Shown here: one piece after another, positions 57,627 to 64,000 of the stretch | Position numbering within the stretch: the first letter of the stretch is position 1 | How the letters are laid out: each line of letters begins with the position of its first letter | Assembly (NCBI GenBank): GCA_019509785.1 | Contig: JAEKLQ010000023.1 | Location: 62,001-126,000 of the forward strand | Direction of reading: 5' to 3' | From: Fibrobacterota bacterium | GTDB taxonomy: Bacteria; Fibrobacterota; Fibrobacteria; UBA11236 | DNA: 64,000 bases | The notes under the pieces: generated by a model | Databases searched by the model: none | Told to the model about the DNA's origin: nothing | What the model saw: the letters and a program-made list of their open reading frames with translations, nothing else | Program-made: the position numbers and the translations under genes

Positions 57627-58616
57627 TCAACCGACGGCCATCGCCACCGCTTGCTGGGGGCGCGCCAGCAAAAAGGTCCCGGCCGTGGTCGCGTCCTCCG
57701 GCGACAACGCTTTGAACGCGCCCGCCAGCTGATCGATTTTCAATCCGTCCTCGCGCACCGATTTCGATTCGTGGATCACTTCGAAACCCACGTCGTTCAG
57801 CAATTGGATATGCGCCGAGCGCGGCTTGCGGTTGAGCAGGAAGATGCGCTTGCCCTTGATGAGGCTCCAGAGCAGCTCCGGATAGGCCCAATGCCCGTTC
57901 CAGATGCGCGAAGTGTGATGCGCCTTGAAGTCGATGGTATGCGACATGAAGCCGTCCGGCTTGAGCCACATCGCCAGGGCGCGATAAGTGCCGCTCAGGC
58001 CTTCCACGTGTTCGAGCACCGCTTGGGAAAAGACCATATCCACGGAAGCGCGTTGCAGTACCTCGGGGCGATCCCAGGGCGCGAAATAGGCGATGCGTCC
58101 CTTGGGGTTGGAGCCGTCGCCTTCCAGCTCCTTGCGCAGCGAGGCGACGCGGGCGGGCGCCAGGGCCTGGCCCAGCCGATCCGCATCCAGAAAGGCGGGG
58201 AACGCGTACGACGACAAGGTGGGCCGTACGGAAGGGAATTCATCCGGGCCGGGAATGGGCTCGCGCTTGCGCAGCAACTCAACCAGCTCGTCGAAGATGC
58301 GGAGGTTGCGGGTGAAGTTGGCGAAGCGGACAACGTCCAAGGCGAAGTACCGTTCCGATCCGGAGAGCAGGCCGGCCAATCCCAATCCCAGGGAATCGCC
58401 CGGTCCCAACTCCGCGATCACCTTGGGATAGGCGTCGCAGCCGGCCGCATGGGCCAGCGACAAATGCCGTAGCCATACCGAGTAGCAATAGCGGGCGGAA
58501 TCCGATCCGCCGGTCCCTTCGCGGCGCTGGACGATCTCGCGAAGGTAAGGAAAACGCGTGGCAATCCCCTTTACCAGCTCGCGGGAATTCATGTATTTCA
58601 AGGCGATCAGTCCCAT
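57627..58616 (-). CDS. SAM-dependent methyltransferase-like protein
   Basis: A 329-residue protein with a class I methyltransferase core: VIAELGPGDSLGLGLAGLL as the SAM loop, YFALDVVRFA, then VDMVFSQAVLEHVEGLSGTY and MWLKPDGFMSHTID. The N-terminal 80 residues are helical, and the C-terminal part (AHIQLLNDVGFEVIHES) is usual for these enzymes in polysaccharide loci. ATG 58616 has GAGGA 7 bases upstream. An upstream in-frame start would overlap the promoter region of the deacetylase, to which it is divergent. Confidence 0.75.
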   Translation of the reverse strand: MGLIALKYMNSRELVKGIATRFPYLREIVQRREGTGGSDSARYCYSVWLRHLSLAHAAGCDAYPKVIAELGPGDSLGLGLAGLLSGSERYFALDVVRFANFTRNLRIFDELVELLRKREPIPGPDEFPSVRPTLSSYAFPAFLDADRLGQALAPARVASLRKELEGDGSNPKGRIAYFAPWDRPEVLQRASVDMVFSQAVLEHVEGLSGTYRALAMWLKPDGFMSHTIDFKAHHTSRIWNGHWAYPELLWSLIKGKRIFLLNRKPRSAHIQLLNDVGFEVIHESKSVREDGLKIDQLAGAFKALSPEDATTAGTFLLARPQQAVAMAVG

Positions 58617-58693
58617 GGGTATTTCCTCGGTTACGGCACCAAAAGTAGACAAAAGGCGGGCCCGCTTAATAAACTTTCGGAGCCCTGCCCTCA

Positions 58694-59743
58694 ATGCCAA
58701 AATCCCTCAAACATTTCTGCCTCGATTCGCTGGGAAACCTCCTTCGTAAGCTGCCTTTCGCCCCCCGCCTCGCCGCTTTCTGCGATTCCCATCGTTTGGG
58801 TTTGCGTCCGTTTCCGCGCTTGTCTTCCCACTTAGGGCCCAAATTCCAAATCCTGATTTACCACCGCGTCGTGCCCGAGACCGATCCGTTCGCCATCACC
58901 CCCTGTCCCACGGCCGATTTCCGGGCCCAGATGCGGGTGCTCCACGACTACTTCCATGTGGTTCCTTTGCGGGAAATGGTGACGGCCCTGACGGAAGGCC
59001 GCTCCATCCCCGGCGCCGTGGCCATTACTTTCGACGACGGCTATCGCGACAATCACGACCACGCCTTTCCCATCCTGCGAGAATTCGGATTGCCCGCCAC
59101 CATTTTCCTGGCCACCGATTTCATCGGCACCGGCGCCGTGCCCTGGCATGATCGGGTGCTGGCCGACTTCCGCGACGCCACCGCGGCGCGTTTCGCCTTT
59201 CCCGATGCGGGCATCGCCGAGATGGATTTCACGGACCGGTCCGCGCGATGCGACGCCGCCTTCCGCGTGCTGGGCTGGCTCAAGCGCTTCACGCCTTCCG
59301 AACGGGAGGTTCAGATCGCCCGGCTGAAGGGGAAATGCGCGCCCCTGCCCGCGGACGGACCGCCGCTGATGCTGGATTGGGACCAGGTGCGGACCATGCG
59401 CGCCAATGGCATCGCCTTCGGGGCGCACACCATGTCCCATCCCATCATTTCGCGCTTGCCCGCGGCCGAGATGGAAAAGGAAATCCAAGGTTCCAAGGCG
59501 GTGATCGAACGGGAGTTGGGCGAGAAAATCGATCTGTTCGCCTATCCCAACGGCCAGCCCGGAGACTATAACGAGGTGAGCCGGGATTTGGTGCGCCAGG
59601 GAGGCTTCGCTTGCGCGCTCACCACCAGCTCCGGGGTGGTCATCGGCGGGCAGGACCCTTACGCTCTGCTGCGCCGGCAGGTGTGGGATCCGGACGTGGA
59701 CGGTTTCTTCTTCCGGATGCTGGCCGAAAGGTTGGCCGCGTAA
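58694..59743 (+). CDS. Polysaccharide deacetylase (NodB family)
   Basis: A 349-residue carbohydrate esterase family 4 protein. IYHRVVPETDPFAI precedes the NodB core TFDDGYRDN, whose first Asp is catalytic and second binds metal. FGAHTMSHPIISRL supplies the metal histidines, and LFAYPNGQPGDYN follows. It removes N-acetyl groups from the polymer, probably in the periplasm although no clear signal peptide is seen. Relatives of this length occur in XrtA loci. The 3' end is one base from the convergent O-ligase gene. Confidence 0.87.
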   Translation: MPKSLKHFCLDSLGNLLRKLPFAPRLAAFCDSHRLGLRPFPRLSSHLGPKFQILIYHRVVPETDPFAITPCPTADFRAQMRVLHDYFHVVPLREMVTALTEGRSIPGAVAITFDDGYRDNHDHAFPILREFGLPATIFLATDFIGTGAVPWHDRVLADFRDATAARFAFPDAGIAEMDFTDRSARCDAAFRVLGWLKRFTPSEREVQIARLKGKCAPLPADGPPLMLDWDQVRTMRANGIAFGAHTMSHPIISRLPAAEMEKEIQGSKAVIERELGEKIDLFAYPNGQPGDYNEVSRDLVRQGGFACALTTSSGVVIGGQDPYALLRRQVWDPDVDGFFFRMLAERLAA

Positions 59744-59744
59744 C

Positions 59745-61061
59745 CTAGGCGTTACCTAGGGCGGCCTGCGGCCCGGCGTCCGGCCTGGGGGCGCGGCCGG
59801 CTTTCCCCGCTTTCCGCTTCGTCTGCCCACGCTGCCTGGCGACGCTGGCCGGGTACACCCCCGCGAAGGCGTTGGCGAGCATCACCCAGGCCATCAGGTA
59901 TTCGTTGAAGGGCGCGTTCAGGAAGGACATGGCCGAGAGCAGCCCCAAGATCCCCGTCACGAAGGACAATCCCAGCCCCGCCATTCTCTTGTCGCCCATC
60001 CGGTTGGCGAGATTGACGGCCTTGATGGTGCGCGTAAAGGTGACCCCGATCAGGACCAGATAGAGGATCAATCCGGGAACGCCCACCTCCGAACTGAGCT
60101 TGAGATAGATGTTATGCGGGTTGTGGGTATCGTTGGTATAGGAAAACGCCACTTCCAGCCAGCCGTCGGGTCCCCATCCGAAGACGGGCCGATCCAGGCT
60201 GGCGTGCAGGGCCCCCGTCATGAGATTCATGCGCGAGGCCGCCGAGGCTTCCTTTTGATCCACGCCCAGGTTGATGGTGCCCATGCGCTCGAACCAGGCC
60301 GCGGGGAGGATCAGGTAGACCACCAGCCCGATGAGGATCAGAAAGCCGGTATCGCGGAACTTGCGCCGGGAAATGAAGAGGACGTAGCTGAGCGACATGA
60401 GCGCCAGGCCGATGGACGCGCCGCGCGAAAGGGAATAAAAGATGGTGGAAAGGCTCAGCAGGAAGAATAGCCAAAGGACGGCGCGCACCGGGATCTTGAG
60501 CTTGTAATCGTAATTCCTGGCGAAGTACAACAGCACCGGCAAGGTGCCGACGATGGCGGCGGTGAAATCGTTGCGCTCGGCCATCTGGCCGCCCCCGATG
60601 CCCAGATCGATGTTGACCCCGTGGATGAGGCAATGCAGCCCGGCTTCGGCGGCCCAAGGGGCCACGGAGGCGCATAGGGCTCCGGCGATGAGCAGCACGT
60701 CCCGCGGCTTGTTGATGGCCGTGAACATCAGCATCAAGGGGAGGAGATACTTGAGGTAGCGTACGAACTCCGGCCAGGCCACCACCTGGAACGGGGACAT
60801 GGCGGTGCATACCAGGATCCAACCGAGCAAGGCGCCGGCGGCCAGGAAATAAGGCCCGAAGATGGGCCGGAAGTTCCCGCGCGCGAGGTTGATGCCATAG
60901 GAGAGGATGAGCACCCCGAGCACGTAATAGGCCACGGGATAGGCCCCGTAATCCTTGGCGAAAGTGAGCGGCTGGAAGATATCGTTCCACAGGAAAAGGC
61001 CGGTGGCGTAAGCGACCGTGTTCAGCGCCAGGAAGGTGCCGAGCAGATAACAGAATCCCAT
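59745..61061 (-). CDS. O-antigen ligase/polymerase family membrane protein
   Basis: A 438-residue membrane protein with about twelve helices and a large periplasmic loop containing FGWGPDGWLEVAF and the conserved NPHNIYLKLSSEVG, the hallmark of the Wzy_C/O-antigen ligase family. In exosortase A loci the member at this place is called the putative O-glycosylation ligase and may join glycan to protein or lipid. FYSLSRGASIGL in the middle is also conserved. The C-terminal tail is basic. It follows the GT4 at 61110 by 48 bases on the minus strand. Confidence 0.85.
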   Translation of the reverse strand: MGFCYLLGTFLALNTVAYATGLFLWNDIFQPLTFAKDYGAYPVAYYVLGVLILSYGINLARGNFRPIFGPYFLAAGALLGWILVCTAMSPFQVVAWPEFVRYLKYLLPLMLMFTAINKPRDVLLIAGALCASVAPWAAEAGLHCLIHGVNIDLGIGGGQMAERNDFTAAIVGTLPVLLYFARNYDYKLKIPVRAVLWLFFLLSLSTIFYSLSRGASIGLALMSLSYVLFISRRKFRDTGFLILIGLVVYLILPAAWFERMGTINLGVDQKEASAASRMNLMTGALHASLDRPVFGWGPDGWLEVAFSYTNDTHNPHNIYLKLSSEVGVPGLILYLVLIGVTFTRTIKAVNLANRMGDKRMAGLGLSFVTGILGLLSAMSFLNAPFNEYLMAWVMLANAFAGVYPASVARQRGQTKRKAGKAGRAPRPDAGPQAALGNA

Positions 61062-61109
61062 GACGATGAGTCTGATGATGCGCTCCCGTGCGGTCGGCGG
61101 CGATCGCCG

Positions 61110-62294
61110 CTATTTCCCGGCCAGTCTAGTGAAGATGGGGTGCAATTGCGCGGAGACGGCCTCCCAGGTGCGCGCGCCGCCTTGCCTGGCGATGGCGGGG
61201 CGATCCCAGGCGCGAGCCAGGGCCCGTTCCAAGGCTTGCGCGAGGGCGTCCGGTTCGCGTTCGTCGATGAGCAGGCCCAATTCCGGCGAGGTCACGATTT
61301 CCGGCATGCCCCACACCTTGGTGCCCACCAACGGCAGGCCGCAGGCCAACGCTTCGGTGACGGCATTGGGCCAGCCTTCGCGGGAGCTGGCCATCACGAA
61401 CAGGTCGCAGGCGCCGTACCAATCCGGCAAGGCGGAGTTCCCCACCGCCCCCGGGAAAATCACGCTGCCGGCGATGCCCAGGTCCGCCGCCAACCGCTTC
61501 AGCTCCTGGCGCATTTCCCCGTCGCCGACGATGGCCACGCGCAAACCGCCCCGGTCGCGCAATTTCGCGAAGGCGCGCAGCAGGATGTGGAAGCCCTTCC
61601 GCTCGATCAAGTGCCCGACGGAAAGGATGATGCGCGCGTCGGCGGGCAGGCCCAGCTTGGCGCGCGCCGCGGCGGCATCCACCGGCCGGAATTTATCCGT
61701 GTCCACGCCGTTGCCGATCACGGAGACGCGCGCGTCCTCCATCCCCAATTCCAGGGCCACCTTCTTGAGATCGCTGCATACGCAGATCAGATGGTCGCAG
61801 GCGGCCAGGTTCTTCCGCAGCAGCGGGCGGATGGCGGGCAGTTGCGGGTAGAAATTCAGATCCGTGCCGCGCGCGGAAAGGACCACCGGTACTCCCAGCA
61901 TGCGCCCGGCTTCCAGGGCGGCGTTGGCGTCCGGATAGATGTAATGCCCGTCGATGACGTCGATGGGGTCGCGGGCATGGATGCGCGCGACCGTGGACCG
62001 GATGCCGCGGGCCATCCAGGCGCCGTAGTAACGCATCCCGTATTTGGGGGTGATCAGGTAGCGCGGGTGATGCACTTGATATCCGGGACCCTGTTCCAGC
62101 GCGGGGACGCGCGCGTAGCGATCGTACGCGGGCGAGGTGGCGAAGGGCAGCTTGGGGTACCAGGGCACGGGGGCGACCACGGTCCAGCGATGGCCATGGC
62201 GGCGCGTATAATCCTCCATGCGCGCGCGGATGAAAAGGCCGTGCACGGGCTGCATGGCGTTGGGGAAAAGCGTGGTGAGGGTGAGGATATGCAT
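61110..62294 (-). CDS. Glycosyltransferase family 4
   Basis: A 394-residue GT4 enzyme: LTLTTLFPNAMQPVHGLFI, DVIDGHYIYPDANAAL, SVIGNGVDTDKFRPVD, then ILSVGHLIERKGFHILLRAF and the donor-site motif REGWPNAVTEALACGLPLV. It begins four bases after the stp3-like gene, so both share one mRNA with the ligase. The open frame continues upstream, but the glycosyltransferase N-terminus fixes the ATG at 62294. The sugar and acceptor are unknown. Confidence 0.87.
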   Translation of the reverse strand: MHILTLTTLFPNAMQPVHGLFIRARMEDYTRRHGHRWTVVAPVPWYPKLPFATSPAYDRYARVPALEQGPGYQVHHPRYLITPKYGMRYYGAWMARGIRSTVARIHARDPIDVIDGHYIYPDANAALEAGRMLGVPVVLSARGTDLNFYPQLPAIRPLLRKNLAACDHLICVCSDLKKVALELGMEDARVSVIGNGVDTDKFRPVDAAAARAKLGLPADARIILSVGHLIERKGFHILLRAFAKLRDRGGLRVAIVGDGEMRQELKRLAADLGIAGSVIFPGAVGNSALPDWYGACDLFVMASSREGWPNAVTEALACGLPLVGTKVWGMPEIVTSPELGLLIDEREPDALAQALERALARAWDRPAIARQGGARTWEAVSAQLHPIFTRLAGK

Positions 62295-62298
62295 GCGA

Positions 62299-63519
62299 TC
62301 AGACTTTGAGGCCGAGGGACCGGTAGGTTTGGCGGTGGGCCTCGATGAGCTTGCGCCAGGAACGCTCCGAGGCCACGTATTCGCTGGCGCGCAGGCCCAA
62401 ATCCCGCATGCGTTGGGGATCGGAGAGCAGGCCGTCGGCCACGCGGGCCAAATCCCCGGGGTCGTCCGCCTTGAAAAGCAGCCCATTTCGGCCTTCCTCG
62501 ATCAGCTCCTTGATGCCGCCCACATCGCTGCCGATCACCGGTTTGCGCATGGACATGGCTTCCAAAGGCTTCAAGGGCGTCACCAGTTCCAGCAGGCGGG
62601 AGCGGATGCGGGGATAGACCAGTATGTCGATGAGGGAATAAAACGAGTTCACCCGTTCATGCGGCACCTTGCCCTGGACGATCACGGCATGGGAAATCCC
62701 CAGGCTCTCGGCCTTCTGCTTGAGCTCCGCTTCTTCGTTGTCGTAACCGCCGCCCACGATGAGGCAGCGCAGGTCGGGATGCTTGGGTAACATCAAGGCT
62801 ACCGCGGCGAGCAGATGGACCAGGCCCTCGTACCGGTACAACGACCCGATGAAACCCAAGACCTGCTTGCCTTCCAGGCCCAATTCGGCCTGGAGCTTGC
62901 GGTCCAGCTCCGGGGGCGGGAATTTCCCCACGTCCACGCCGTTGGGGAGCACGAACAATTTGCTTTGCGGGATCCCCCGCTCCAATAGCCCCTTGCGCAG
63001 CCCCTGGCAAATGGTCACCACCGCATCGGCCTTTTTGCAGGCCGAGGTTTCGAAGGTCCTCGTGGCGCGGTAGCGCAAGCTGCCTTCCGTGGTGGATCCG
63101 TGCTCCACGGCGGCGTCTTCCCAAAAGGCGCGGATCTCGTAGACGGCGGGGATGCCCAGCTTGCGGCCCGCCCAGATGGCCGGCCACGCGTTCAATACCG
63201 GCGAGTGGGCATGCAGCACGTCCGGCTTTTCCTTTTCCGCCACCTCCAGGATGCGCTTTTCCAGCGCTTTCATCTGCGCCCATTCGCGCATCACCGGGGC
63301 CTTCTGCGTCCACGGCGCCACCGCGCCCACGCGATACACGCGCACGCCATCGAAGGTTTCCATGGGCGAAGGGCTGATCCCTTGCTTCGCCGAGGTGACG
63401 ACCACCGGTTCGATCCCCAGGGCCTGCTTCTGGCTGTCCAGGATATAGCTGCTGCGGAAGGTGTATCCGCTGAAGAGGGGGAGATAGTGGTCGAGAATGT
63501 GCAATACCTTCAAGGGCAT
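62299..63519 (-). CDS. PEP-CTERM/exosortase A-associated glycosyltransferase, Daro_2409 type
   Basis: A 406-residue GT4 enzyme with the diagnostic start LHILDHYLPLFSGYTFRSS of the exosortase A-associated Daro_2409 family, then VVTSAKQGISPSP, DVLHAHSPVLNAWPA, EIRAFWEDAAVEHG and the donor domain FIGSLYRYEGL. The third XrtA-type sugar transferase of the window, it would act with the 61.1-kb GT4 on the lipid-linked glycan. TGGAG is 6 bases before the ATG. The frame continues upstream without homology. Confidence 0.88.
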   Translation of the reverse strand: MPLKVLHILDHYLPLFSGYTFRSSYILDSQKQALGIEPVVVTSAKQGISPSPMETFDGVRVYRVGAVAPWTQKAPVMREWAQMKALEKRILEVAEKEKPDVLHAHSPVLNAWPAIWAGRKLGIPAVYEIRAFWEDAAVEHGSTTEGSLRYRATRTFETSACKKADAVVTICQGLRKGLLERGIPQSKLFVLPNGVDVGKFPPPELDRKLQAELGLEGKQVLGFIGSLYRYEGLVHLLAAVALMLPKHPDLRCLIVGGGYDNEEAELKQKAESLGISHAVIVQGKVPHERVNSFYSLIDILVYPRIRSRLLELVTPLKPLEAMSMRKPVIGSDVGGIKELIEEGRNGLLFKADDPGDLARVADGLLSDPQRMRDLGLRASEYVASERSWRKLIEAHRQTYRSLGLKV

Positions 63520-63580
63520 AGTCGCTCCAGATGTTCCTTTTGGGGATCCGAATCCAAGGACGGGGGCAGGGGAGGGCGGC

Positions 63581-64000
63581 TCACGGCTGGGGAATCGATT
63601 CCAAGGCCCGCCCGCGCGAGTCCCGCGGACGATCGCGATCCGGTACGCCATGGAAATAAACCCCGGCTGCGATCCCGACCCCGGGGGTAATCCGCAAGTT
63701 ACCCAGGCCGGGCTTCGCCGGGCGCGGTTTGCCCTTTACCGGCCGCACCGGGAGCGAGGATCCCGATTTGAAGCCCGGGCCGATGGCCCACCCCGGATTC
63801 TCCGCGCCGCCGCGTTCATAGGCCCCCGCGTCGGCGGCCGCGCCCTGGGGCCGCGCCGTTCCGTTGAAATCCTTCTCGGGCGATTTGGCCGCATCGGCCA
63901 CCGCCTCCAAAAGGGGGGAAGCGGCCGACGGATAAAAATCGCAGGACGCCGGAGCGCCGGCCGCGGTCACGCGCAGGAAGTCGGCCAGCCCCGTGCCCGC
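63581..64000 (-). CDS. Secreted parallel beta-helix protein, C-terminal part only
   Basis: The frame is open to the window edge, so only the last 139 residues are seen. FNGTARPQGAAADAGAYE is the recurring end of a right-handed parallel beta-helix domain in secreted pectate-lyase-like proteins. It is followed by a Pro/Lys-rich linker and a short tail ending at ESIPQP. It is probably an exported carbohydrate-binding or degrading protein. It lies upstream of the glycosyltransferases on the same strand with a 61-base gap. The N-terminus and function cannot be judged here. Confidence 0.6.
   Translation of the reverse strand, partial: AGTGLADFLRVTAAGAPASCDFYPSAASPLLEAVADAAKSPEKDFNGTARPQGAAADAGAYERGGAENPGWAIGPGFKSGSSLPVRPVKGKPRPAKPGLGNLRITPGVGIAAGVYFHGVPDRDRPRDSRGRALESIPQP

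Overview
This is a GC-rich, densely coded window from a Gram-negative bacterium. Evidence for the envelope type is a phosphoheptose isomerase, a Wza-type export protein, lipoproteins, a PEP-CTERM protein and an O-antigen-ligase-type enzyme. The primary-type sigma factor has no region 1.1, and several secreted proteins end in C-terminal domains resembling type IX secretion signals or FlgD-like folds. Both points hint at the FCB side of the tree (Fibrobacterota-like). That placement is inference, not a result. No rRNA, convincing tRNA or CRISPR array was seen.

Left part (1-19.1 kb): the end of gmhA; a small-ORF plus nucleotidyltransferase pair that looks toxin-antitoxin-like; nucleotide-sugar genes (UDP-glucuronate 4-epimerase-like, UDP-HexNAc dehydrogenase-like); housekeeping genes (mrp, DUF971, rpoD-like, a TPR membrane protein, superoxide dismutase); a YWTD propeller; a split membrane urate oxidase and cytochrome c pair; a DprE1-like plus UbiA-like pair that suggests a polyprenyl-phosphate pentose donor; and a FemAB-like, VanZ-like and lhgO run.

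Right part (19.1-64 kb): a very large exopolysaccharide locus of the exosortase A (XrtA/EpsH, PEP-CTERM) type. It holds recognisable XrtA-associated families: three sugar transferases, FemAB, amidotransferase 1, hydrolases 1 and 2, an AMP-forming ligase, a PLP decarboxylase, an O-ligase and a polysaccharide deacetylase. It also holds two acyl carrier proteins, two AMP ligases, four asparagine-synthase homologues (two without the catalytic N-terminal Cys), a NadE-like amidating enzyme, three methyltransferases, two hexapeptide acetyltransferases, an SGNH lipoprotein, wecB and several secreted propeller or lyase-like proteins. The exosortase itself, the chain-length kinase and the PrsK/PrsR regulators are not in the window.

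Working model (inference): WecB, the dehydrogenase and the epimerase supply uronic or N-acetyl sugars. The sugar transferases build a repeat unit, and the ligase, deacetylase and VanZ/FemAB-like proteins modify or transfer it. The ACP/ligase/hydrolase/decarboxylase/AsnB cassette (43.9-48.8 kb) makes an unknown amine- or acyl-type substituent. Non-coding structure worth noting: clustered GGCGCGCC palindromes at 2.4-2.5 kb, a long inverted repeat at 19.3 kb, a cloverleaf-like RNA at 36.4 kb, a hairpin-rich leader before the 15.4-kb FemAB-like gene, and -10 boxes only 6-8 bases before three start codons.
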